Below, one piece after another: positions 34,401-60,398 of a DNA stretch of 64,000 nucleotides. The stretch covers positions 75,935,355 through 75,999,354 of the forward strand of contig JALMGJ010000003.1 of the NCBI GenBank assembly GCA_023362775.1. Direction: 5' to 3'. Position numbers and translations under genes: made by a program. The notes below the pieces were generated by a model that was not told the origin of the DNA, made no database searches, and was given only the letters and a program-made list of their open reading frames with translations. This stretch comes from Charina bottae (Eukaryota; Chordata; Lepidosauria; Squamata; Charinaidae). Each line of letters opens with the position of its first letter. Position 1 is the stretch's first letter.

Positions 34401-35309
34401 TAGATACATATGCAATGAATTTATAAGAATAAATTCATACATGAAAACCTTGGAACTTAGTTTAGCTCACTGCAGAAACTGTTAGGTGTCAATTCAGCTT
34501 TATGTAAGTATACCTATGGGAGAAAGCAGAATATCAGAGAGGGTGATAAATTACACCTATGTTCCTTAATTTAAAAAAATATCGGGGGAAATGGCACTCT
34601 TTTCACCAATGTGAAATCTAAACATAGCAAGACCATGTAGTTTAGAATTTATTTTGAGACTTTCTGATTGGGGAAGTGTACAAATATTGTAAAATAAATA
34701 AGTGTGTTACTGACTTCTGAGAGTAAGTTACAAATCACTACACCTGTCATCGGACAGCACTCAGGTTGGTGCTGTATCACTGGAAATGTCACTGCTGGTA
34801 CTACCCATCTGTTTTCCTTGGAGTGAACAAAAACATAGTAACTGTTGTGCAAGTGGATTTTTCTTTACCGGTTTTGAACAGGTAACAGAGAACATGGAAA
34901 AAAGGGAAAGTATGCTGCAAGATGGACAGAATAGCCAAAGAGAATTGGCATCTTCAGCATGATTTGCATTCTGCAAATGTGCCTTGACTTGCTTTCTTTG
35001 TTTTTTGTATTTCTGATTGCCATATAAGACAATTGCACAAGGTACTGATTCCCTAATATTTGGGAAATTCTGCTCAGTCCCTTTTCTCCTATTTTATTTG
35101 ATACCGTACCTGCCATTGAAGTTCATCTGTCCACAAAACTAACAAAGATAGATGTTCTAGGCACTGAATTCTGTTTCTGCCATTAGTTTTTATATTTTAG
35201 TCTGACTATAAGTTCCTCGTTCAATGCAGCATATTCTGTAGTAATGGAACTGGTTTTTTATAAGGTGCAAGAGGCACGGCAGAACCATTTCCATCTGAAA
35301 ATGTATTAA
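31421..35309. other. Non-coding stretch, almost nothing recognised
   Basis: About 3.9 kb with no recognisable gene. A patch near 33945-34000 (GAAGGCAGTGGCAAAC...GCCAAGAAAAC) resembles the BovB 5' region at 15765-15805, but it is too short and diverged to place. Confidence 0.35.
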
Positions 35310-35648
35310 TGGGGAATACAGTAATGGTTAAGACTACCGACTGTCGAACGAAAGGACAGCAGGTCGGCAGTTTGAGACCCGGAAGCACCGCGTAACGGGG
35401 CGAGCTCCCGTTCTCGCCCAGCTCCTGCCAACCTAGCAGTTTGAAAGCACGTAAAAATGCAAGTAGATAAATAGGTACCACTCCAGTGGGAAGGTAACAG
35501 CGTTCCACGTGCCTTGGCATTTAGTCATGCTGGCCACATGACCATGGAAGCGTCTATGGACAACGCTGGCTCCCTCAGCTGAGAATCGGAGATGAGCGCC
35601 GCCCCCTAGAGCCGGATACGACTGGAAGGGGAAACCTTACCTTACCTT
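35310..35648 (+). mobile_element. Sauria-type SINE
   Basis: The tRNA-like head is GGTTAAGACTACC with a B-box-like GCAGTTTGAGACC. The body is CCAACCTAGCAGTTTGAAAGC, GTAGATAAATAGGTACCAC and CTGGCCACATGACCATGG. The end is CCCTAGAGCCGGATACGACT and (ACCTT)n. It carries small differences from the 1.35 kb copy; no clear target duplication was seen. Confidence 0.88.
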
Positions 35649-35969
35649 ATTTCTTTACTTACCAGCAAGGCTCTGGGCTCTGGGAGTCCTGTCTCTCTCA
35701 CATTCTAGGGTTAAGGGGAAGATTCCAGGTAAAGCTACCCTTCCCAGGTAAAGAAAATAGAGGAGATGCAGCAATAACTACCAAGCAGCTACATCAAGAT
35801 AGGAAGGTGGGGCCAAGGTGAGTTGAGACCTCCCACCTTTGACCTTGTAACCTCAGCCCTGGTACCACACATGCATTGGACTAAATGTCTGTGTCTTTGG
35901 GTTAAGTATGTGTGTACCCTAACAATACAGTATCATGCTACATGACACTGTAGCTTTCATGCTATAGGG

Positions 35970-36255
35970 CAGAGGTCCCCAACCTTTTTGGCACCAGGGA
36001 CCAGTTTCAAAAGACGATTTTTCTGCGGACCGGGGGGGCAGGGTTTCCGGGATTTCTGCGGACCGGGGGTGGGGTTTGCAGGCGGGAGCCAATCGCGTGC
36101 ACCAGGGGGTGGGGTTTGCGGGCGGGAGCCAATCACAAGCACTGGGGCGGGGTTTGTGAGCGGGAGCCAATCGCGCAGAAGGGGGCAGGGTTTGCGGGCG
36201 GGAGCCCCGTGGCCCAGTTCCTAACAGGTCGTGGCCCACAGGTTGGGGTCCCCTG
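35970..36255 (+). mobile_element. Non-autonomous hAT element with internal tandem repeats
   Basis: The ends CAGAGGTCCCCAACCT and GGTTGGGGTCCCCTG form hAT-type terminal repeats. The 8-bp duplication CTATAGGG flanks it at 35962-35969 and 36256-36263. The interior has four or so units of about 40 bp built on GGGTTTGCGGGCGGGAGCC and AATCGCG-like spacers. It is GC-rich and non-coding. Confidence 0.92.
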
Positions 36256-36519
36256 CTATAGGGCATCAGTGTGGAGAACGCATGTTTTCAGCTTTTAATG
36301 GATGTTATAAAACAATTAAATCTTGAGTTAATCTGTGTATGGGTCAAGTTAGGCAATAGGCCCCACCCACCCCACCCCCATACCTCCTTTGGTTGGCCAA
36401 CAGGCTTCATTCTTCTTTATTGGGGATCCCAGATTGATACGGAGCCCATCAAGTGGTTTGTTCGAATGTATTGTTGTTGACAGGGTGGTGGGGGTGAAGT
36501 GGGTGTTGTATTTGGGGTT

Positions 36520-36605
36520 TTATTTCTGTAAGCCACCCGGAGTCACTGTGAGTGAGTTGGGTGGCCATATAAATTTTTTTAAATAAATAATAAGATAAAA
36601 TTTAA
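36520..36605 (+). mobile_element. LINE/SINE 3' tail fragment
   Basis: GTAAGCCACCCGGAGTCAC, GTTGGGTGGCCATATAAAT and an AAATAAATAATAAG tail match the recurrent 3'-end motif. Confidence 0.5.
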
Positions 36606-37084
36606 ACAAATAACTTATTTAAAAATGAAGTGTCTCACTTCTTAAAAAAATAAACAATTAAATGGAACACAGGCTTCTATGAAGCAAAATAGTAGCTCCC
36701 AGCATTGCCTTTTCTGCCCTACATTGGGAGGGTTGAGAGCACCTGGGAGTGTGAAGAGATAAGGGGTGTTATGTGACTGGCCAAGCCCACATGGCAGATG
36801 TTATATGAAGGCAGATCTCCTATAGGAACCCCTTTGTGAATGCACTCCTCACAAGTTCTCACAACTGCAGCTGTGTCCATGGTCCAGAAATATTAGATAC
36901 CCTGGTCTGGGTGCTCTTAGTTCCATAACACATTCTTCCAACAGACCCTTTGATTTTTTTCTCTTCTTGGTTGTGTTGTTATTCTATTAACCTCTCTGCC
37001 ACTTCCATCAAGCACACTAAGCATTTTTAATGTGTTTACCATTTTAAAGTCTGTCAAAATAAACTTAGATGCAGGCTACATAAA

Positions 37085-37800
37085 TAGTAAGAATATAATA
37101 AGAACCCCGCTGGATCTGATCAAAGGTCCAGCATCCTGTTTTCCAAAGTAGTTGGAAAGCCTGCAAGGAGCATTTGAAGATAAATGTTCTTTTCTTCCGC
37201 TGCCCTGCTGTACAAGGTATTTAGCAGCATAGGTCCTATAAACTTGTAACATTCCAGAATCCTTAAGTTAACAGGGTTTTACTTCATTAAAGTGTTTAAC
37301 TCCCTTTTAAAGCGATCTAAACTACTTGGCAGCAAATTCCATAAGTGAATTATATGTTGTTCAAAAAAAAAAAACCTTTATTTTCTGAGTCTTGAAAATT
37401 TTGCCAGTTTCATTGGGTAAATCACTGGCTGGCTTCCTAGTTTAATGTATTTATAGACATCTTGCTGTTTTGTCTTTATATTTTTAGCAGTATGTCCCTC
37501 AATTTTATTAGTTTTTGTTGTTTGTTATATTATCACTTTACCTTAGTATTGCCAGAATTTGTTCTCTTGAGAATAAGAGCTCCATGTTTGAAAGAAACCT
37601 TTGCTTTTTATAGCTTTCCTGACTCTGCTAATTAACCATGCTGGCATCTGTTGGATTTAGTCATATATTTTCTAACTCAGAATTTATTTTTTAGCTGAGT
37701 GCTTATTAGTATGGTTTTGATTCTCCTTCAAATGCCTTGACGATATGGGCCCTTTTGACTCTCCCCTTTAACTAGCCCCCTCATTCCTTGAACATCTAAT
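37085..37800. mobile_element. Probable old sauropsid interspersed repeat, family unknown
   Basis: The segment opening AAGAACCCCGCTGGATCTGA and CAAAGGTCCAGCATCCTG, and a later one around TGACTCTCCCCTTTAACTAG, resemble sequences that recur widely in turtles and other sauropsids. I cannot name the family or set boundaries, and there is no coding sign. Confidence 0.3.
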
Positions 37801-38057
37801 TTGAAATTAAATGTGTCTGCAGCTGGGAATTTTTCCTCTTAATATGCATGTTCTCCCACAGTCTAACATTGCTTGCATCCCAAGTCAAGTGCAGGGAACC
37901 ACCTCAATTGTCAGCTGTCGCCTTCCCCTATTTAGTTCCCATGACTACCTCTTCTGTCGCACAGCTTTTTATTATATGTCTGCAACACAACCCAAACATG
38001 CACTTTTTTTGTTGTTCATGCACTTACCCAGCCATTATAAGGTTAATTGATGTTCTA

Positions 38058-38061
<4 letters not shown>

Positions 38062-38143
<82 letters not shown>

Positions 38144-38147
38144 TTTT
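38062..38147. repeat. (TA)n-(TTTA)n microsatellite
   Basis: A TA dinucleotide run is followed directly by about a dozen TTTA units. Confidence 0.97.
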
Positions 38148-39639
38148 CTGATATAGTTCAGCTTGCAAAAGAAACCACAAGAAAACATCAGTATATTGTT
38201 ATTCAATTATTTTAGCACTTTAGTTCATTATTTCAGTAGATCAGCATTTGTAGTTAGGATGACCATGTAGACAATTTGTGGAGGACAGCTCTCTATTTAA
38301 CAATATCCACTCCAAGCCCAGTTTCAAGAAGGGGCAGTAGGGACAGTAGGGACCCATAAAGCTTTAGCAAGACTCCTAGTCATTGTCTTTCTGATGATGA
38401 GAAGATGTACTGGATTTTTCAGAGGCATCTGCAAGATCAGTGGCTTTCATCAAAAAGATGAAAGTAGCACTATGACACAAGAACCACCTCCTTTGGTCCT
38501 GACTTATGTATAAAATGGGTAGAACTTGTCAGCCCCCCTTCAGCCCCTCCCCCCATGCCTCTGATATTTTTATTTAAATTTTAGCAAATAATGCACACCT
38601 AATTTCTAAATGTGCATCTAAGCCACCATATGAAAATATCCCACAGGATGTTTTTCACCTAGGTATATGGGGGGGGGGGTGCCATTTTTCTTTATGACAA
38701 TGTGTGTGTGGTAAGCTTTGATTTTAGCTTCTGATTTTCCTTGAATAACTAGCCTTTTGTTTTCACTGAAGAATGTAATTATATAATGTAAGGATGGAGA
38801 GAAAGTGGTTTGAGCAATAGTGCTGAGGCTGCTAAAGATTGCAGAAAGCCTTACTTAAATGCACTTGCCCTAATTAACACCTGAAACATTCCTTTGTGAA
38901 ACCAAAGTTAATTAACAGAAGCACAAGATAAACAGTTTGGTTGCTGTAAGTCTTATATTTCTCCACTGAAAGATTGGGTGGTGGTGGTGGGGTTAGCTAA
39001 TGGCTGCCCGCTATTATTTCTGAGCTGAAATTAAACAGAACCAAACCTGCCCAGGTATGAATCAGAATAAGGCAGAATAAATTCCAAACACTGAATGCAG
39101 TGCTTTTATTGTACTACATGGGAATGACGGTTTTTTCCTGTGGATTTACTAATAGCCTTAGTAACTTTGAGTTAAATGAAAAATTGGTTAAGATGGATTT
39201 AGAAAAACCAGGCAGAGGAAGGATACCCTAGCATTTAGTTTTCATGGTTTAAAGCATGTGGCACACCACTCTTTCCTGAAAAACTTGAAGGTACTCTGCA
39301 AGCTGCTCCCCATTACCTTTAAGCTACTGAAAATAATTGAAAACAACAGTTTCAATTTGTTCACTGCCTTAATGGAACTTACATACAAAGCATAATAGAA
39401 TAATAAAGTATTTTTCTATTTATACTGATTATCATTTGTGTTTGAAAATGTTGCCAATCCAATTTGCAACGTAGTTTCCTTTAGACCAAGATTCAAGAAA
39501 AGGTCATTTATGAGTTTGGATCCACTCTGTACTTTTAAGTACTTATTCCTGAATGAAGAGGGGACATTACATTGAAAGAATTGGGGTGGGGGGTGGAGAG
39601 GAATCACTAGAAGGCTTAGGATGCACGTGCATATATGGG
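38148..39639. other. Non-coding stretch, nothing recognised
   Basis: Short poly-G at about 38669 and a GGT run near 38980; no gene or repeat was recognised. Confidence 0.4.
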
Positions 39640-40025
39640 CAGCATATATGAAGTAAAAAACCCCAAACGATATTGCAAATGAAAGCCATACAATGTTAAC
39701 AAAACGTAAAACCCATAATCAACCATACAGAGCTGGGGCTCACCAATCATACACTCCACCTCTCTGGGCTCATCTTTTATCCTGGCCCAACACCCTGAGG
39801 AAAGTCCATTTTTTAAAGCTTTCCTGAAGGCTAACAGGGTCAGGGCCATCCAAATCTTAGGAGGGAAATTGTCTGAAAAGGCAGTCATGGCATCAGAAAG
39901 CCAGGCCTCCCAGGTCCCATCAGGTAACATTGCCTCAAGAAGGGGACCAGAAAGATGCCCAACCCAGCGCTGTGCCATGTTGGGCTTTGTAAGTGATAAC
40001 CAGCATCTTGAATTGTACCTCGAAG
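39640..40025 (-). mobile_element. L2-like LINE 3' fragment
   Basis: The minus-strand frame shows FPPKIWMALTLLAFRKALK near 39810-39870, the C-terminal end of the L2/CR1-type ORF, and a QFKMLVITYKA-type block near 39990. It is joined head-on at about 40026 to a + strand copy of a related subfamily. Confidence 0.7.
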
Positions 40026-42260
40026 CATAGTGGCGGAGGCCCTGGCTACCGTCTGGAGAAGGGAGGTGGCCAGGGCCTTGGACAGGACCACGCCTGTGCG
40101 ACCTCTCTTGTCCCATTGAACCTGACACCGTGGTTTACGGAGGAGCTGAGGGTTCTGAAGAGGATTAAGAGACGTCTAGAGCGCTGCTGGAGAAAGACAA
40201 GGACCGAACCCGACCAAACACAAGCTAGAGCTGCTATTAAGGCCTACCTTGTGGCAATAAGAGCGGCAATATTTCTCCGCTTTTATTGCATCCGCAGAAT
40301 GCCGTCCGACAGCCCTGTTTAAGATCACTCGATCCCTTTTGGGGAAGGTGGGTCATGTGACATACCTACAGGGCCATGCAGAGGAGTTTTCTGGTCATCT
40401 GGAGGATAAAATCATTCCAAGTTGGATGCCAAGCATGCGGCATGGCCTGTGGAGATGCCTGGGGAGCGTACTTACCCGGTTATCTGGGAACGGTTTGACC
40501 CTGTTGGGCCCAAGGAAGTGGACAGGGTTCTCCGGACTGTAAACACCACCACTTGTCAATTAGATCCTTGTTCCTTTTGGCTGGTGAAGGCAGCTCGGGA
40601 GGTCACGTGTGGGTGGGTCCAAGTGATGGTGAATTCATCCTTGGGGGAGGGAGTGTTTCCGGCTACCTTTAAAGAGGCGCTGGTGCACCCCCTCCTCAAG
40701 AAGCCGTCACTGGATCCCACCATGCTCGACAATTTTCGTCTAGTCTCCCACCTCCCCTTCTTAGGGAAGGTGGTTGAGAAAGTGGTGACGTTGCAGCTCC
40801 AGAGGATCCTGGATGAAACGGATTATCTGGACCCCTTTCAGTCGGATTTCAGGCCAGGATATGGGACGGAAACAGCTTTGATTACACTTTTGGATGATCT
40901 CTGGCAGGAGCGGGATGGGGGCAGTGCATCCATCCTGGCTCTTCTTGACCTCTCAGAGGCTTTCAATACCATCGACCATGGTATCCTTTTGGGTCAGCTC
41001 AGGGAGTTGGGGGTGGGCGGTGTGGTCTTGTGCTGGTTCACCTCCTTCCTTCAGGGCCGGTCCCACTTGGTGTTGATAGGGAGCAAGAGATCCAGCCCAT
41101 GGCGGCTCCTTTGTTGGGTGCCGCAGGGTTCGGTACTCTCTCCTCTCCTTTTTAACGTCTACATGAAACCGCTGGGTGAGATCATCCATCACCATGGAAT
41201 GAGGTATCATCAATATGCTGATGATACCCAATTATACATCTCCATCCTGGGTGACCTAAGTGATGCTGTGACCACCCTCTCTCGGTGCCTGGAGGCTACA
41301 GGGGTCTGGATGGGGAACAACAAGCTTCAGCTGAACCCTGGCAAGACAGAGTGGCTGTGGGTTGGGGACTCCTTGGTACCCAGGAATTTACCATCTTTGG
41401 TTCTGGATGGGATCCGGTGCGGAACCTGGGGGTTCTCCTGGACTCACAGCTCCTGCTTGAAGAGCAGGTGGCAGCCGTGGCCAGGGGAGCCTTTGCCCAA
41501 CTTTGTGTTGTGCGCCAGCTACGCCCCGTCCTGGATCGGGAGGCCCTCCGGTCAGTCACTCATGCCCTAGTCATCTCCCGCATAGACTATTGCAACATGC
41601 TCTACATGGGGCTACCCTTGAAGAGCATCCAGAAGCTACAGCTGGTTCAGAATGTGGCTGCGCGAGCCGTTTTAGGAGCCCCAAAGACGGCGCTTTGCTG
41701 TGCGAGCTGCATTGGGTGCCAGTTTGCTTCCGGGTCCAATTCAAGGTGTTGGTTATCACCTTTAAAGCCCTACATAGCATGGGTCCAGCTTACCTGAGGG
41801 ACTGCCTCACCCCCATTACATCGACCCGTCCCACCTGGTCAGGCAGAGAGGGCATGTTACGGACCCTGTCCATGAGAGATTGTCGATTGGCAGGGTCCAG
41901 GAAGAGGGCATTCTCTGCCGTAGCCCCCACCCTCTGGAATAAGTTACCCCCAGGGGTAAGGCAGTCCCCCACTCTCCCGGCCTTCTGAAAGGAGGTCAAG
42001 ACTTGGCTGTGCCACCTCGCTTGGGGTGGGAGGGGGGATAGTCTGTCATGGGGGTGGTTGGCACCTTGATGTGGCCCTGGGAAATTTTATTGAGACTGTG
42101 GTTTCACCATCTTGGATTTTATATTTCATATTTTATATCTTAGAGTTTTATGTATATTTATATTTTTATAATGAATCTGTTTTATTGATATTTTAATTTT
42201 TTATTGTCTTAATTTGCTTGTAAACCGCCCAGAGTCGTTTGTCGAGATGGGTGGTGAAGA
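40026..42260 (+). pseudogene. L2-like LINE reverse transcriptase, frameshifted
   Basis: The RT is open from 40422 to 41570 with canonical boxes: FRPGYGTETALI (near 40850), DLSEAFNTIDHGI (near 40950), VPQGSVLSPLLFN (near 41120) and the catalytic YHQYADDTQLY (near 41205-41235). Frameshifts move the continuation (EEQVAAVARGAFAQL, IDYCNMLYMGLPL, PTLWNKLPPGVR) into other frames before 41988. The 3' end, CGCCCAGAGTCGTTTG and GATGGGTGGTGAAG, is near 42220-42260, with a GATA tail. It lies close upstream of CDK18 exon 2. It cannot make a full protein. Confidence 0.85.
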
Positions 42261-42264
42261 AATG

Positions 42265-42265
42265 T

Positions 42266-42320
<55 letters not shown>

Positions 42321-42345
42321 GATAGATAATAAATAAATAAAGCTG
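42265..42345. repeat. (GATA)n microsatellite at the LINE tail
   Basis: About a dozen GATA units followed by AATAAATAAATAAA form the simple-repeat tail of the L2-like copy, ending some 30-60 bp before the CDK18 exon 2 acceptor. Confidence 0.95.
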
Positions 42346-42408
42346 AGTGCCATCATTTTGCTTTTCTTCCCTATCAGATCCTGCGGTTGTCTTGCTCTAC
42401 AGAATACA

Positions 42409-57388
<14,980 letters not shown>

Positions 57389-60217
57389 TGAACCCTGTGA
57401 GCGAAGCCGTCGGGAGTCATGTACTCCTGGCAGGGTCACCCATGGCGGTAAGGTCCAGGGGGAGGAACCAGACAAAGAACGATCCAAGAAAGTCCTCAAC
57501 GGAAGAACAGGCGGAAGATAACAAGGTGTATTGTTACAACGGCTGCGAAGGCGGATGAAGGCTGCAGCAGACAAAAGGTCACCAATCGTCATGGTATCCA
57601 TGCCATTGGATTAGAGCCTTTTTCTGTGAAGGTTGTGTGCTGATCGTTGTGCACCGATCTCCACACATAAAACAAATTCACGCACAGGCGTCTTCCAACC
57701 ACACCAAACCCAAAACAACCAAAAGTCCCATGGCGACTGACGAATGGCAACGGGGGCAGGACTGTGAAATCCGGAAGCTCCTAGTCATGGACCAGCACAT
57801 GGGCGGTGGATACGGATTCAGTCGCCCTGACTCAAGGATCGAGGCAGTTGAGTAGTTCGGCAGCTGTATCCACGACTGAGCAGCCCTATTTAGGATCCAC
57901 TCTGCTCACCCCATATGGGGAGGGGGCTAGAAAAGGTGCCCTAAACATAGTCTGCCTCATTTTCTCCCTGACTGGATTACCGCGACCAGTGGGGTCACCA
58001 TCTAGCGGTCATAAAAAACACATGAATTTTGGAACATGGAATATACGGACACTGCAAGACAATATGGATAGTGAACGACCTGAACGTAGGACTGCCATTA
58101 TTGCAAGGGAGCTGAGACGTTTTAATATCGATATAGCAGGACTCCAAGAAACTCGAAGAGCAGGAGAAGGACAGTTGAAGGAAGAAAAAGGAGGTTATAC
58201 CTTCTTTTGGAAAGGACTGCCTGAACAAGAACGACGAATACATGGGGTAGGCTTTGCTATCAAAAACGACATTGTGAAGCTCTTGTCAGAAGTTCCCACT
58301 GGGATTAACGAACGACTCTCAACTCTGTGAATAAAACTCGCCAAAAACCAACAGGCAACTATCCTAAGTGCTTATGCATCAACACTAGATGCAGATGAGA
58401 ATATCAAGGAAAAATTTTATACCCAGCTGGACACCATCTTATCAGAGATACCAAAGGAGGATAAAATTATCCTCCTGGGCGATTTCAATGCAAGAGTTGG
58501 GCGTGATTTTGATTTGTGGCCAGGGATCATTGGGAAAGAAGGAGTTGACAACAGCAACACGAATGGAATCTTACTTCTGACTAAATGTGCAGAGCATAAC
58601 CTTGTCATTACTAACACACTCTTTCGCCAGAAAAATAAATTTAAAACATCATGGAAGCACCCACGGTCGAAGCACTGGCATCTTTTAGATTATGTAATTG
58701 TCCGTGCTAGAGATCGCCGTGATGTACTTCTCACCAAAGCAATGACGAGCGCCGATGACTGCTGGACAGACCATCGATTAATTCGATCCACGATGGCCAT
58801 AAAGATTGTCCCTCATCGTAGGCTCCAAGGAAGAAAACCAAGGCGTAAAATGAATACACTGGCCCTTCAAGATCCTATTAAACGAGCTTGCTTTCAATCA
58901 ACTCTCAAGGAACATCTGCCTATGGAACTTCCTGAAAATGTTGAGGAACACTGGATTAAATTGAAGACTTCTATTATTTCAGCCTGTGAACAAACTATCG
59001 GATACCAGACTAAGAGACATCAGGACTGGTTTGATGAGAACAATAGTGAGATTGAACATATTATTGACAAGAAAAGGAAAGCCTTCTAGATATGGCAAAA
59101 AGATATTAACTGTGCCGTTAAGAAAAAAAAATCTACGCCAGTGCAAAGGCAGAAGTCCAGAGAAGAACTAGAGAACTTAAGAACATATGGTGGATAAAAA
59201 AAGCCCAAGAAACCCAACATTTTGCAGATGCTCATGATGCATGGGGCTTTTTTAATGCCATAAAGGCCATCTATGGACCAACAAACCATGGTACAAATCC
59301 CTTACACTCAGTAGATGGTGCTAAACTTCTAAAAGACAAAGAGTCTATTGCACTGCGCTGGAAAGAGCATTACTACAATCTCCTTAATCGTCACTCTACT
59401 GTGGCTGATGAAGTCTTCTTGAAAATCCCGCAAAAACAAATAAGAAATGAGCTTGCAGTACCCCCTAGTTTGGAGGAAGTGAGTAAAGCCACTAAACAAA
59501 TGAAAAATAACAAAGCTAGTGGACCTGATGGGATTCCTGCTGAAGTCTTTAAAGAAGGCGGGCCTGAACTTACACAACAACTTCATAAGCTCATCGAAAA
59601 AATCTGGATGAGGGAGGAGATTCCAGCAGACTTTAGGGATGCCATAATTATCACTCTCTTTAAAAAGGGTGATAGAACAGACTGTGGAAACTATCGAGGC
59701 ATCTCCCTTCTAGCCACAGCAGGCAAAATCCTGGCAAAGATCATTGCAAACCGTCTCCTATCTGTATCAGAAGACATCCTCCCTGAAATGCAAAATGGCT
59801 TCCGCCCTTCCAGGGGAACAGTGGATATGATCTTCACTGCACGACAGCTTCAAGAAAAATGCAAGGAGCAAAACCGCCCTCTGTACATGGCGTTTATTGA
59901 TCTGACTAAAGCTTTTGATACTGTAAATCGTACTGCTCTCTGGACCATCCTTCTGAAAATCGGATGCCCTGATAAATTTGTGAACATCTTGCGGTTACTC
60001 CATGACGACATGATGGCAACAATCCTGAATAACAATGGCTCTCAAAGCGATCCATTTAAAGTGGAATCCGGCGTTAAACAGGGATGTGTTATTGCTCCAA
60101 CCTTATTCGCTATCTTCATCGCTATGATTATGCACCTTGTTGAAGAGAAACTTCCTACTGGTGTAGAAATTATATATCGAACAGATGGAAAGCTTTTTAA
60201 TCTTAGTAGGCTGAAAG

Positions 60218-60257
60218 CTCCAGCAAAGGAGATCGTTACCTTGTCGTGGTGCTGGAG
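60218..60257 (+). ncRNA. Candidate HDV-like ribozyme core at the BovB 5' end
   Basis: P1 CTCCAGC (60218-60224) pairs perfectly with GCTGGAG (60251-60257). P3 ACC (60238-60240) pairs with GGT (60248-60250) around TTGTCGT, and P1's 3' strand follows at once. Compared with copy A, both helices change sequence yet keep pairing. The first P1 base is the first base after the target duplication, which is where a self-cleaved transcript would start. P2, P4 and the catalytic base were not resolved. Confidence 0.55.
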
Positions 60258-60398
60258 CTTGAGCACCTCAATGAAACCATGAGCTAAACCGTGAAGGGAC
60301 ACCCAAGACGGGAAGGTCGTGGCAGAGAGGTCAGACTAAATACGATCCCTGGGGAAGGTAATGGCAACCCACCCCAGTATTCTTGCCATGAAAACTAA

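Noticed and set aside
36050..36200. Regularly spaced GC-rich repeats resembling a CRISPR array
   Set aside because: The units are contiguous tandem repeats inside a hAT element in a vertebrate genome.
38250..38400. Possible weak MITE beginning AGGATGACCATG
   Set aside because: No matching opposite end or target duplication could be found.
57806..58330. 174-aa frame just after a CDK18 exon, possibly an alternative exon
   Set aside because: It encodes the endonuclease start of a LINE and lacks splice signals linking it to CDK18.
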